NCBI GenBank assembly: GCA_013399855.1
Contig: VXAY01002457.1
Span: 692,444 to 756,443 of the forward strand
Source: Oxyruncus cristatus
Taxonomy: Eukaryota > Chordata > Aves > Passeriformes > Cotingidae
DNA length: 64,000 bases
Reading direction: 5' to 3'
Below are positions 37,611 through 50,000 of this stretch, one piece after another (the first letter of the stretch is position 1; every line of letters begins with the position of its first letter). Position numbers and translations under genes: made by a program. A model generated the notes under the pieces. The model saw only the letters and a list, made by a program, of their open reading frames with translations, was not told the DNA's origin and ran no database searches.

Positions 37611-37752
37611 GGTGGAAAAAACAGTTGGGGGCTGGTGTTTTGGTTTTTTGTGGGGGGGTTGTTTTTTTGGGTATTTTTTGGGGAGGGGGGGGTGTTTGTT
37701 TGTTTGGGGTGTTTGGTGGGTTTTGGGTTTTTGGTTTGTTTGTTTTTTTTTT
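37611..37752 (+). repeat. G/T-rich low-complexity tract
   Basis: From about 37623 the plus strand is almost only G and T, with G runs at 37627-37631, 37652-37658, 37669-37671, 37680-37683, 37685-37692, 37706-37709, 37718-37720 and 37725-37727. This many G runs with T loops could fold into G-quadruplexes. The open frames across it (Gly/Phe/Val-rich on plus, Pro/Lys/Thr-rich on minus) are by-products of composition. Confidence 0.9.
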
Positions 37753-38740
37753 CCTCATGGTAAAGCTACACGGAGCAAACTGTGTGTTTTCAAGTTCATT
37801 TTGAAATAAAAAGGAAATTGCTTCTTTCCATGCAGGTTGCAGGCATTGGCTTAAAGCAGGAAGGTCCATCTGGGAGCTGGGAGGGAAGCTCCAAGCTCAC
37901 TGTACTCTGCACAGCCGTGCTTGTTATCACAGAGCTGAGCTTACTTTCTTTGATTTCAAAGGCATAAAGAGTAAAGTTGGCAACAGCGAAGGAAGAAATG
38001 TCACCTTCCCTCTTTTGACAGTAGTAAAAGCTACCACCGAAGTCACAAACCATTCTGAAAAAATCAGTAATCAAGTGAAATGTTGTGAAGCTTCATTCTT
38101 TTTACCAAGGTGCCGTAGTAAATAACTGAGAAACTGTTTCCATGATTAACGTTTTAAGCGCAGGAGACTTGATACGCCTCATGCCCAGGCAAGGTATTGA
38201 CAACAGATCACTTAATTGATCACCCAGTGCCCCCTAAGTTCCATAAACGGGAAGAATTTGTAGCCTATTATTCACACAGATATTTGGGTTAATCATTTTC
38301 CTGCTGTCTCTTGCAAGCAAAGCATGGATATTTGGGACTGAGATTTTGGTCAGAAAAGTGAGTATTTGTAAAAATCAAAGGACCTTCTTTTAATGCTGTG
38401 AATGAGCTATTTTTAGCAAAAAGCACTTTAGTTTCAGAAAAAAAACGTTGTTTACTGAGGGGATAGCTAATTTAGCATGAATATTTTTTTCCAAAAATAC
38501 TTAGAACACCTCCCTAGGGATTCATCTTTAAATAAATACATCTCTTGCTTAGGGCAATTATGATTTCTTTCTGTTCTTTTTTTTACCCTTCTGTTTTCCA
38601 GCTGGCCTGTCCACCTGCTTACTGTTTGTATCCAAAAAGCACAGTTCAAAACCCAGCAAGGCCTTTCTGTTTTAAATGGAACAAAAAAGACATAATGCCC
38701 ATGCTCTTCATTTATTTCTAAAATGGTGACATAACCTCCA

Positions 38741-38819
38741 AAAAAAAGCCAAAAACAACAACAAAAAAAAACCAAAACAAAACAAACAAAAAAAAAAAAA
38801 AAGAAAGGAAAAAAAAGGC
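38741..38819 (+). repeat. A-rich tract with CAA/CAAA units
   Basis: This is nearly pure A with scattered C: CAACAACAAAA, then CCAAAACAAAACAAACAAA, then a run of 15 A and GAAAGGAAAAAAAAGG. It could be an expanded poly(A) tail of a retrotransposed sequence, but nothing recognisable lies beside it. It is more simply a low-complexity tract. Confidence 0.9.
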
Positions 38820-41800
38820 CCAAATTCGCATCCTGATCAACAGCACTAATTCAACTAATGGACTTTGTACTAAGAAAGACATTTGTATAGTAAACTCAAA
38901 GATGCCTATGTTGGAAACAGTTAATTGTAATTGTATATGTTCTTCTGCGTATGTTACCAATTATGTTTTTCTCATGAGCACCCGATAACTCTGAATAACA
39001 TTCAGCTTTGCTTTCCTGTTAAACTTGTCCTCGCTTTCTATTCCCTTCATCACACTAACAGAAAAATCTTGAATTCTAACAATGCTTTTGTCTGTATACA
39101 CATCACACTTTACATCTATGGAGCAAGTCCTGAAAAATTTCATTTTCTTCTTGCATTTCTCTGCATGAACAATTCTCACCTTAGTCTTGGTCTGTAACCT
39201 ATTCAAGCCTCTCTTTGTAAAAGCATCCATACTTCTATTTTTGTCAGTTCAGCAGTAAGGAAAAAAAAAAGAATAAGAGAGAACTTTGTCATTTGTCAGA
39301 CTTCTGATTAACTCATCAGTCATATTTTGTGGAGCTGATACATGAAATGGCAGAGCAGTGAACTTACAATATTTCCATGCCTACATGCAAATAGAGATCA
39401 CCTGGTTCCCTTCGAAGGACACAAAAGGAGAGAAGTTATTTCTTACAGTCCTTCCTAGGCTACAGGCCTGTGATATCTGAGTACACATGACACTGCCCTC
39501 TCCAGTGGCCCAGAGGAGAGTCTGTTGAATTCTTTGAATTCAATGTCTCACAACAATGCTTTTCCCACTACTCACCTGGCACTTCTAGTCTGTCCAAGAG
39601 CCCAAAACCGCCCAACTGCATGTACAGAAGTGGGCATTTAATGTGTCAACAGAAGTCTTTCAGACTTGAAAGAATTTACATTTGGTGTCTGATGCACCCT
39701 TTTACGTTTAGGGAATTTTACCCCGACCGTATATAAATGCAAGGATCAACATGCATAAAGAGAATCATGACATCAGACACGTGTAGTAATCGACTGCAAA
39801 CAGATCAAAATTGCACCTCAGTTTGTAAAGACAGATGTGTTAGAATATAACCAAGCTCTTATTGCTGGAGGTTGGTAACCTTTAGCAAAAAGAAGTGCCA
39901 GTCAGCTTCTGATGTCACACTTGATTTATTCTGCCACTTTTCTCAAATGTCTTGCTCAGCCATTCGTTGTGGTTCCTTAGTGAACATCGCCTTTGCTGGA
40001 CTGACCTCCTGAGATGTGCCAATCTCCCAGACTCATGTGCCCCCCTGAGTCCCATTTCAGCAGCACAAGTCTGCTTGTGGTGCAAATAGTGGCTAAAAAA
40101 GGCTAAATTGAAATATTCTCCTTTGAGGATCACACAGAGGGGTGGGTTGTTTTGCTAACCCACTTTAGATTCTGACCCATTTGCAGAATGGACGAGATCT
40201 TGCTTTATTTTGTAAAATAAAACTGGAAGTAACAACTGAATGAACAGAGCCTTGTTACAGGAAGCTGGTAATCAGAGTCTGTGTTTCTAAATATCTAGCT
40301 TTTCTCGTAGTTTTTCACCCCTGGCTGAAATCTGTACATCCCTGTGTATTCCGGAATTGCAAGGTGAGGGTGGGAGAGACAGACCTAGCTACCCCTCAAA
40401 ATATTTGAAATTGAAAAGCTTTCAATCAACCTAATAGTAACACTCTTTCTTTTCCATATAGGTTCAAAGTAAGCTGCTTATTCTATTTAAATAATAAGAG
40501 TATTTTTGTATAAGTGGTTTCAGGTTTTTTGTTTGTGTGTTGTTTTTTTTTTTATGATTAAAAAGTATTTGAAGGAAAAATTTTTTTGGTTAAGTTTTAT
40601 GTGAATTTCTAGGCAGGATGAAAAGCCCTCATAAACAGGTGTATTGTATCTATATATCAGCTATTTCTCCAATGAACAACAAAATGTAAAAATAGTATTG
40701 GAGGAAAAAAAAATCTGTCAGGGAGAATATTTGTACATCTTTAGTTGAATATGGTCCAACAGAGCACTCTGTGAGAAACCTTCCTGCAGCTCGCCCTTTA
40801 TCATCGAGAGGAAACTGCTTCTGTGTTCGACTTATTGCAAGTAGTTTGTATCAAAAGCTTCTTTGAAATGCAAGTGTAAGCAATTGTAACCTGTTTGTAT
40901 GAGGGTTATGTGTGTCTGTTATAAGAGTTACCCGGTGCCTGAGAGCAGGGTGTGTGTATCGCAGTGTCTGAGCTCTGGGCAAATCGGTGTCACCCTGTCA
41001 GGGAAGGAAGCAGAAGGTATCACCCCTGCTATCTCACATGCTGCAAGGAAATGAAATACGCTGTCGGGCTTCTGCCAGAACCTAGAGCAGATTTGGATAG
41101 TGCTAGAAATGTATTGCAGAGGATCAAAGGAAAATATAGAGTAATTCTTAATCTGCTTTTACCAACAGCACATGAGCTTTATGAAAAATCCTTCTTCTCC
41201 GCCTGTTTTCTTACTAAAATCGGCTAATTCAGCAAAGGTGAGAATATTGCAGTGAGAGATTCTCACCAGTTAAAAATTTGCCGCTCAGCAAGCTAGGATT
41301 GTACTGAAATTGTTTGGATATTCCCATAAAAGCTGCACAGTTTTCCATACATTGTAAACACAACTTCTGTGAGTATTCTGAACAGTTGTGTTAAACTATG
41401 CTTTTCTAAGGATGTACTTGGCACCCACAAAGCACCTACAAATACTGTATTTTTTCTAATGAGTGAAGCAGGATTGTTGTCAGTCTTCCACAGATTACAC
41501 TCTCAGTTTCCTATCTGACTTGTCCTCTGGTAGCAATCTGAGTAAATCTTTCACGTGAACTGTCTTTAATTCATTTCTATTAAAGAACTATTGTGGGTAT
41601 AGTTTAAATTGATTCATTCATCCAGTTACTGACCAGACCAACATGTCTGCACTTGCTGGATGAGACAAGAACGCAGCAGTAAGTACATTTTTCCATAGCA
41701 ACCTGTTATGTGTTTTTCTCCTTTTAAAAGTACTTTCATATTCCAGTGTTGTTACTTCTGTGTTTAGAGTTGGACACACACTGAAGCGATTTTGGCGGGT

Positions 41801-42386
41801 CAGTGTTCCAGATGTTTACTCTTCACTTTGAAATGATCAAGCCCAAATGCAAAACTCTTGTGAAAGGCGTTATGTTCCGTTTTCTGCCTCCTGAGACAGG
41901 CAGTCTTGCCAAGCATCTGGTTTGGGGTTTTGTTGCTTTGTGGGCGTGCCATGAAACCGTTGCACGTAAGAGGTGTTTTGAATCCAGCATGTTTGTTGGA
42001 GTAACTTTGCTACTAAAGAAAGGAGCAAATGATGCTACCAGTGACTGATTTGATGCCTATCAGTCGTCTGAGGTGGCTCTTACCTACTGAGTTTGAAAGG
42101 AGTCTCCCACCTGGAGAGTCTCACAGGACCTGTGGCACGTGCCTTCTTAGTATTGTGTCAAGAGTTTCAGTACCGTAGTGTATAAAGCATTAAATGTTTG
42201 GCATAGTCTTGTCTTGATTGATTAGTTTTGAAACAGGATGGTGCAGGACTTCAAACATGCTTTTTTTTTTTTCAGTTTTAAGCCAGTACTTCTTGTTTTC
42301 CTGAAGTACAGACGAGTGTTTAGATTTCCTATGTGTGTCTAATCCGCTAATTATTTATTACCTACTCTCTACTACCAGAGAGAAAG

Positions 42387-42401
42387 AAAAAAAAAAAAAA
42401 A
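42387..42401 (+). repeat. A15 run
   Basis: Fifteen consecutive A, preceded by AGAGAGAAAG. A T12 run lies about 130 bases to the left (42261-42272). Confidence 0.93.
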
Positions 42402-42954
42402 GGGTAGTAATAATACGGAAAGAATAAGATTCTTTTTCTCACTGCTAGGCAGCATAAGCTTTGCTGAAGATGGATTAGTGCTCTGTCATCTGCAAAACAC
42501 AAATCGTTCCCAGTTTTCTTGGAGAGCAGGAAAGTGGTAAAGGGCAGGCAATTGTTCTAAGAGTTATGAACGCTGTGTAAATAATTGTCCTCTGCTCCCT
42601 AGTAAGCAAGTGCACAGCAATAACTGCCGCAGGAACAACTGCCTGGGTTTAGTTGTCTGATGACTTCTTAGGGAAACACTTAAAGAGTTGTTTTGCTTAG
42701 AGATACCGTCTTAGATACTGGATAGCAACCGAAAAGAGCCAAAGTTTACGTGGTGTTTCCCAAACAACTTTTGCCCTCTCTGTAATTCCTAGAGAAGCCT
42801 TTTCCTCCTCAAATCACCACCTGGCAGGCTGCAAGTCAGTGGGTGGGTGAGGAAGCAGCCAGCCCCAGGAAGCGCAGGTTTTTATCACAGTAGTTGCTGG
42901 GAAGGCTCTGTTTGCTCTTTTAGCAGGTTGGGAAGCAGCTTTCCTGTTTGTGTG

Positions 42955-43165
42955 CTTGGATTGCCTTCCTGTGTCTGGGGCAGACGCTGGGATCAGCGGG
43001 TGACGGGGCAGAGATGACCAGCGGGGCAGGGCTGCTGGGAGCCTCTCCAGGAGGGCACGGCGTGGAGGTGCGGGGAGCAGGAGGCAGCAGGGGTGGCCCT
43101 GCAGCAGCCGGGGCCGGGGGCTCGGTCCAGGTCTGGAGTGTCTGCCGGGAAATGTGGCTTTCCGC
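42955..43165. other. GC- and CpG-rich patch with G-tracts
   Basis: This is the most GC-rich stretch in the window, with about ten CpGs in some 150 bases and many GGG or longer runs on the plus strand. The plus-strand frame 42948-43247 (99 codons) and the minus frame 42920-43255 are both open here. They are rich in Gly/Ala/Ser or Pro/Ala/Ser, as expected of any GC-rich DNA, and look like no known protein. It may be a small CpG island or an unmethylated regulatory site. Confidence 0.4.
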
Positions 43166-43365
43166 CTGCTCAGGCTCCCCAGAACTGGCAGCAGATGGTG
43201 GTGTCCTCAGCTGCCATCTCACTCCTACCCTTAAAATACTTTTCTGATAGCACATTGTGAAACTCCTGTTGCTGTTCCTTATGGCACGGTTTGTGCATCT
43301 CCTGTGCTTTATTTATTCAGCAGCCACCCCACAGAGGAGGCTTCAGCCTGTAACAAGCTGGCATT

Positions 43366-43409
43366 AAAAAAACCCAACCAACCAAACAAACAAAAATAAA
43401 AACCACAAA
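43366..43409 (+). repeat. A/C-rich (CCAA)n/(CAAA)n tract
   Basis: AAAAAAACCC followed by CAACCAACCAAACAAACAAA and further A/C sequence. Low complexity. Confidence 0.88.
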
Positions 43410-43980
43410 ATGACGCTGAAGAGGGCCTGGGTTCTGTTTTGAGGAGCATCTCTAACTAGTGTACCCCAGTCAAATTCACCACAGGGAAATGCCTTTCACT
43501 TCTATTCATCCTTTGTCAAGATAAAGGATATGCAGGCATGCTCACACTTTCTGAGAAATCAGTAAAAAGTCCAGAGAATGGGAAATTCTGCTTATAAATT
43601 GCTTCCCAATCTAACCCCATCTTCCAGTTAATTTCATTTTGTTTCATTTAAACGAGAGTTAGAAACAGTTTAATAGTACTGTCATAGTATACTTCTAATT
43701 GATAATTTTGGTGCTGATGTAATGCATTTTAAGGGATTCTGGGGGGAAAAAAACCCAAACCTGTAAAAAGGCTCTGCCTTCATAAGCTACTTACATTCTT
43801 ATATAAATGATTTAATTTTAAAAATTCTGAACATGTGGAGTGGTGTTTCTTGCTCTGCCTAGCTTAATCTCAGGCTTGTTAAGACAAAGGGTGGGTATTT
43901 TATTTTTGCAAGAGTTAATCATTTGAATTTGTAGCTTACACGAACCTACCAAAAAATTATTTTGGAATTTTTAGGGAAAT

Positions 43981-44040
43981 ATTATGTCAGTGTATACGTA
44001 TTCATGCAAATTTGAATTATGCCAATGTATACATATTCAT
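43981..44040. repeat. 25-bp imperfect direct repeat, 35-bp period
   Basis: 43981-44005 and 44016-44040 match at 22 of 25 positions (both start ATTATG and end TATTCAT). They are followed by a TATATATATG/TGTGTATACATG patch to about 44105. It is a local duplication, probably arising by slippage. Confidence 0.8.
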
Positions 44041-45272
44041 AGATATGTATATCATTCTGGCTCTGGTGTATATATATATGTATCAATACATGTGTGTATA
44101 CATGTAATTACAGAATTATGCACACTGTGCATACGTAAAAAGATATTCAGAAATAAAATTCTTATCAAAGCAGTAGAAACAAAAAAACTAAGAAAGGTCA
44201 CACTTTAAAATACAAAGAGTTCTAAAACTTAAATGAAATACCTTCTCCTAATTTATGAAAGCATAAATTATCCTCAAGACTAAATACTTCTAAATATTTG
44301 ACCTATAATAAAACTCTCACTGACTTCAACATGAGCAGGAATACAAACCTTTAATAAGAATGAAAGAATAAAATACATACAAGTTCCTTGCTTGCTGTTT
44401 CCAGATAAAACTCCGAAGCTCTTAGTGCTGCAACAGTGACATCCAGTGACTAAGCCGGTTAGTCCTGGACTCGATCTGCATTTGGAAGGAGGACTAAAGG
44501 GATCATTAAGAGGATGGATGGGAAGGGATCATTAGTGAAACCCTGGACTCGTTGAGAGGACAATCAGACACCACAGGACAAAGAAAGCATGATAAATAAC
44601 TAACCCAGAAAAATTATATAGATGTTTCATTAACCCGTATCTGTTTCCAAAGTAGATGTTTATGAGCCAAGTAAGGAATATATTACTTTAAAACAAGTGC
44701 TTTGTCCAGTGAGGCAATTTGTTTGATGAGCCTATGCACACCACCTTTTCTATTTAACAAAACAAAATTCAGCAGGTAGTACTTTTCTAGCATATTTTGC
44801 TTCAGATATGATCTACCTCACATCTAAATGCAGCCCTATGATGGAAAGTTCTTTCAAATAATAAGACCAAAAACAAATAAGAAACCTGCCTTTTGTAGGG
44901 AAGGAAACAAAACACATACTGTTTTGAGATAAGACATCCCTTATTCTGTTTTGCTTGAAGGCACTGCGAGTTTTATAAAGACATTCACACCTCATATAGC
45001 TTCTGGCTCTAAATATAAGTGGCATCTGGTTCTGACCTGACCCCCTACTTTCTCAGCTATTTCTTTCATTGGATCTGAGTCATGAAATCTCCATGTTATT
45101 CAAAATGTCACATAATATGCTCTGTACTTTCTGATTCCTGTAATAGTACTGCAGAAGTAGCTTATCTCTGGGCTTTTCAAAATGGAAGTGATAGGAACTA
45201 ATTCTTTAGGGTTTCAACTTCAAGGCATGCCCCGAGTAGCCCACTTTTTTACTCTTAAGAAATTGATGAATT

Positions 45273-45289
45273 AAAAAAAAAAAAAAAAA
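45273..45289 (+). repeat. A17 run
   Basis: Seventeen consecutive A. Confidence 0.95.
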
Positions 45290-45670
45290 GAGTGTAGAAG
45301 TTACGGAAGCTCATAAGCAAAAAGAAATGCACAGAAAAGGAGATTAAAATATTGGAAAGGGAACAACTACCCAGATTAAAACAAGAAATGCGCAAGTTTG
45401 TCACATCTGTCCCTTGGCAAGAGGCAATAGTTTCATAGTGATACAGGAAAAGAAGAGAATTAAGATTTAAGCCTTAGTCATGGTTGCATTGCCTCCTCCT
45501 GCCTGTTCTGAGTGGTTTTCAGATTACTGGATATGCTGGGTATTTAACCCCTGCTTAATCTGGTATCCACAAAGCAATGTCGCCTTCTACTAGTATGCAA
45601 ATACTGCGTTTCTATCAGATGGAAGTGTTCTGCTTAAAGAAAAGAATAATTTTTAAAATAAAAGGAAGGC

Positions 45671-45685
45671 TCCTTTTTTTTTCTC

Positions 45686-45718
<33 letters not shown>

Positions 45719-45725
45719 CTTTTTT
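45671..45725 (+). repeat. T-rich tract with CT interruptions
   Basis: T runs broken by CTC and CTCTC, including an 18-base pure T run at 45701-45718. It is a polypyrimidine tract of about 55 bases. Confidence 0.95.
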
Positions 45726-47070
45726 AAATCTTGGTTTTGATGGAAGGAAACTTTAAGAATCCCAGCTTGTTCAGGAACATGAATAGCAGCATCAGCTGAC
45801 TGCCGGACCTGTGTACTTCTGCTAAGCAAAACAGAAGTCTCATTTCAGGAGAACCGGTTGCTCAGCATAAGAGAACTGGGCAAATCAGAAAGGCAGATGC
45901 CTGAGGGGCTTGAAGATTCCCTCCCCTTTTAAAAATGTTCCTGCATTTCCATCAGTCAACTTCAGTAATGTTCTGCCTTTACTCATAGGTATTACTACCT
46001 TTGAAGTGAGGGCAGAAATAAAGCCTGTGATTTTAGAGTTTCCTCACTCATTCCTCACTCAGCATTCTGCTTTCAGCAACAATAGTCACCCTCTTTGGTC
46101 GTTTCCATTTCAGTGTTTAGAAAACACTCGAGGTAGCCATGGTTTTTAAATAAGAATGAGAAGTTACAGGAAGGAAAAACAATAAGGGAGGACAGAGCTG
46201 TGATTTATAAAGACAGGTTTTCAAGTGCCAGCTGCTGGGTTCTGATCTTTCTTTCACTAGGAACAGTCCTTCACTTTCACTTCCGTTCTTGTATTTTACT
46301 TGGGGTTTAAATATTAAATGTTATAAAAACCACAATACAAATAATACAACAGGTATGAAACAGTAATAAAACCATTTGTAGAAGTTGTACTAGAAGGAGC
46401 TTAAGCTAAGTTCCTCTTTTAGAACCTTGTTAGGGTTCTGTATGTCATCAACATGTCGATGGCCTTAGCTGGAAAAGCAGACATATACTTCAGTAGCCTC
46501 AAAAAGATCAGCTCATTTTAAGATAATGTAACATTTCACTACAAAACTGACTACTAATAGTGCAAACGTGGAGTCTGTGAAGGGTAGCTGACTGTACTCT
46601 CCTGTAAGCTTTTGCTGTGGTGTGTCACTGCACAGGGAAAACAGCAACTTCCAGAGCTTTCAGAAATTCAGGGGCAGCAGCCTTGCACTGTGAGATGATT
46701 AGTGTCTGTGCTGAGGAGAAAGCCCTCAGGAATATCTGCAGTGTATGGTGACAGTGAGTGCCACATCTCAGCTCTGACTTTAAGCTCACGGGGCTAAGCC
46801 AGCTGTGCCAGTGATATTTTTCCTGTAAGCTTGTTATCTGGTTCCTTAGGAGGATTCAGAAATGCCCATTCTTTTTTTCATCCAGCTCAAGCCCCAAGTA
46901 GAAGAATTAAGGTATGATTTAGTTTGTAGAAGCCAGGAGACGGACTGCTCTTAGCTCTCTGGAAAGCTCCAAAGAACTAAGCAGTAGGAAGATGAAGTGG
47001 CATCACTAGAGGGCAACAAGACATCACAGACGTTTGTGTTGTTAAAGCCCGAACGATGTCACACCTTCAC

Positions 47071-47086
47071 AGAGAGAGAGAGAGAG
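47071..47086. repeat. (AG)8 microsatellite
   Basis: Eight AG units. Confidence 0.93.
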
Positions 47087-50000
47087 GCATTTGTGAGGAG
47101 CAGCTTATGTCAGCTTTTGTGTTTTTTCAACTATGTGACATAGTAAGTCTTACTTCAGGAATGATAGAGCTTCAAAAAATAATTGTATTATATACATGTA
47201 CACACAAAACTTAACATATGATTTTGTGTCGCCTCATCTCTGTTCTGGTACAGTAACAAGATTGGGCATTTCTGCATCATTTTAATTTCTGAGCACCAGG
47301 TATTTAGCACTATGGTGAAGTATAACATATTCTCCTAAACCCCATCAACTTCATGCAAATAAAGATGAACAGTAGAAGAAAATTTGAATTTGAAGTTTAC
47401 TGTCTTTTCCTCCATCCCTCTCAGTCAACATGAACACCAACCCAAACTGATGTCAGACACTCCAGGAGACAGTGACTCTGCCCCAGTCCTCTGAAGACAT
47501 CAGGTTAGTTATTAGCTCTTAGCTTCCATTTTCCTGGTGTCTTGCTGGCACTAGCAGTGCTCCCAGTGTAACACCAGTAAAAGCTTGCCATGCTGGTGTG
47601 ACTCAGAGAAGAGTCAGTTGTTTTTTAGCTGTGGGTCGTAAGCGTTTTTCCAACACTAAGACCTTTCCTGTTGCTATCCTTGCCTACCTTCTGCAGGCCA
47701 GTAGTCAAGACAGAGCCCCAGGCTAGGGGGGTTTTCTGGGATGGCACATTCTCTCCTGGTTTTGCTGGTAGGAGAAAGTGGAGCTGTCACCAGAAGAAGC
47801 TTCACAGTGAGAGCTACCAGCTGACAACATGGAGTAGAATGGTTTTTCCTGTGGTCAGATGGTAACTGGTGGTGTGTCTTTTCAGTCAGTGTCTGTCTGT
47901 TCATCAGGTTCTAATGATGTTGACCTCTCACATAAAGCTTCCCTCTTTTTTTTTTTCCTTTTAAATTCCCTGATCTCCCAGTTTGTGGGTAGGAATTCTA
48001 CATACTGTCAGAAGGCTAAAATCTAATCATCTCAGCTTTGAACTCTTCAGAGCTGAGTACTGAGTACTGCAAGAGTTGTACAGGTGATTTTTTTTCATGG
48101 CATCTATGTTTTAGTTTACTTTATGTGTACTTTTGGATATATCTGCTTGTAGATACATAGTGAGGAATAGCAGTTGTGAAAAAATGGAGCTGGATACATG
48201 TCAAATTTCTTTATGGGAGTTCCCAGTGATAGGTATGATCCAGAATGTATTCAGCAGCTCTGATCCTGTCTTTCTTCTTTCAGACCTTCCTGATGGGCCT
48301 TTTCTGCCCCACTATCTGCCCCACTTTTCTGCCTTTTCTGTCTGTGGTGTTCTGGGGCTGTAATCCCTGAGTAAAGCTGTTCTGTCTGTAGAAGAAGAAT
48401 AATTTAAATGCCCTCTGAACTTTCCTTTGACTGTCAAATCTGAGTCGTTTCAAAATAGGCCAGCAGAAAGCGGCTCGTAAAGGGGGCTGGAATATCAGCC
48501 TTGCACTGCTCCTGCTGCACGGCAGTGCAATCCATGACAACCAAGGGCAATTCGGTGGCTGGCCTGCTGATGTTTGTGCTGGAAATGGTCCTTTCCCACA
48601 CTCATTCAATAGTGTTGCAGTTCCTACTCTTGCATAATTGGCCAGAGCTTGGCTCTCTGGGTCAACCTCAGAATTAGTGTGAAGTGGTAAAGTTCTGAAC
48701 TGTAATCTTAGTGTTGGCAAGTGATTCCTGTAGTACAGGGTATAAATAAACATGAAGAGAGAATGTAATGATAATGTCACATACCCAAAGGCTGAAAATC
48801 CCTCTAGTAAGGATTCTTGGGTTCTTCAGAACAGGAACAAAGCCTAAAGAAAATAACAACAATTAGATGATCTCTTAAGGAAAAAAGTAGGTTGGTGAGT
48901 TTTGTGATTTGCAAGTTATGCTTTTTGAGAGGTTTCTAGATTCCCATAGGACCTTAGAAAAGTGTTCCTCATTGACTAGTTTTTAGAGCTCACAAATTTC
49001 ATCTGCTCATCCCGAAAGCCCCTTCTAGAAAGGAACAAAACCTGCTTTTCAGAACTGTGGGGACTTTTTCCACTGTGAACATTTAACTGTTGACAACTGT
49101 CTTAAGCTATCAGCAAGTATCAGGACAAGCCAGAGGCCAGTGTGATTGTCTAGGCCAGGTCATAGCTGAATGGAATTCTTTGATCCTACTAAAGGTTCAA
49201 AAGAGCATCGTTTCCATCTTCAAAGTCTGATTTCAGTTTCAACTGAAGGCCTTTCTGTTGTAGTTATAATGCAAAGGAGTCCAGAGACCCTTCTGACAAC
49301 TAAATTAGGAGGACTGCACGTGGGAACTGAAGAGACAATAGAGTAGAAAGCAAAACTATTAATCTGAAAATGAAATAATTTCCTTTGAAATTTTCTTTTG
49401 AATATGTGTTCACTGTGCACATGGTGGCATTTTTACTATTATATTATTATTTACTAAAGATTTCTTAGTCTAATATTAATCAGAGTTTCATTCTTTTACG
49501 TGTTCCCCAAAGTACTTTTCTTTAAGTGTGAGTCTCAACTTATTTGACCTTAAGATAACAAATATATTTTAAACTGTAGCTTTTTCTATTTTTTTTCATG
49601 TCTCTGTGGACTATTCCTTTCAGAACTACTTTGTGGTTTTGCACACCAAATCTGAGTGACTTGAGCAAGATCTTGTGAGAAAAGAAGGACTGATGCTAGC
49701 ACATTGTGTTGCAAATTGTGAAAATTCTCTCTTGTCTATTCGTTAAAAAAAAAATATTTCTCATTGAAACCAAAAAATCTCCCTTCAGATTATGACCAGG
49801 TCCAGTCCCTAGACTTGGAATATATTTGCATGGACTCGTAAATTCACACCATTCAGCATTCAGTATGATTAAAAATCAGGCAGCTCATTTGTAAATGAAT
49901 TGTGAAGTAGAGCAAGTTTGAAACTATCCAGATAGATGGGTGTTCATCCACATAGCTGCGTTCCAAGAAAATCATAGTGAAGAAGTATGTAATTTTTTTT

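Larger units (their letters stand above)
37753..42954. other. Noncoding stretch, no gene seen
   Basis: AT-rich DNA with the A-rich tract at 38.74 kb and T runs near 40541-40552 and 42261-42272. Frames of 70 to 118 codons occur, but those at 38467-38960 are driven by the A/T tract and the rest are unrecognised. Confidence 0.6.

Noticed and set aside
37539..37869. Phe/Gly/Val-rich plus frame and Pro/Thr/Lys-rich minus frame
   Set aside because: Both are direct translations of the G/T-rich low-complexity tract.
38467..38960. Two minus-strand frames with long phenylalanine runs that look like membrane segments
   Set aside because: The hydrophobic runs are poly-T codons from the complement of the A-rich tract.
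39576..39615. Minus-strand 40-nt exon candidate with a CAG|GTGAGT donor
   Set aside because: The donor is good but the upstream acceptor (TGTACATGCAG) has a poor pyrimidine tract, and isolated donors of this quality occur by chance.
42920..43255. Overlapping open frames on both strands in the GC-rich patch
   Set aside because: Simultaneous openness on both strands, with Gly/Ala on one and Pro/Ala/Ser on the other, follows from GC-rich composition and the rarity of stop codons there.
48280..48780. The longest open frame in the window (166 codons, minus strand)
   Set aside because: The translation has no domain, no family resemblance and no protein-like pattern of conserved residues. There are no splice or promoter signals around it, and a frame of this length is expected by chance in 64 kb read six ways.
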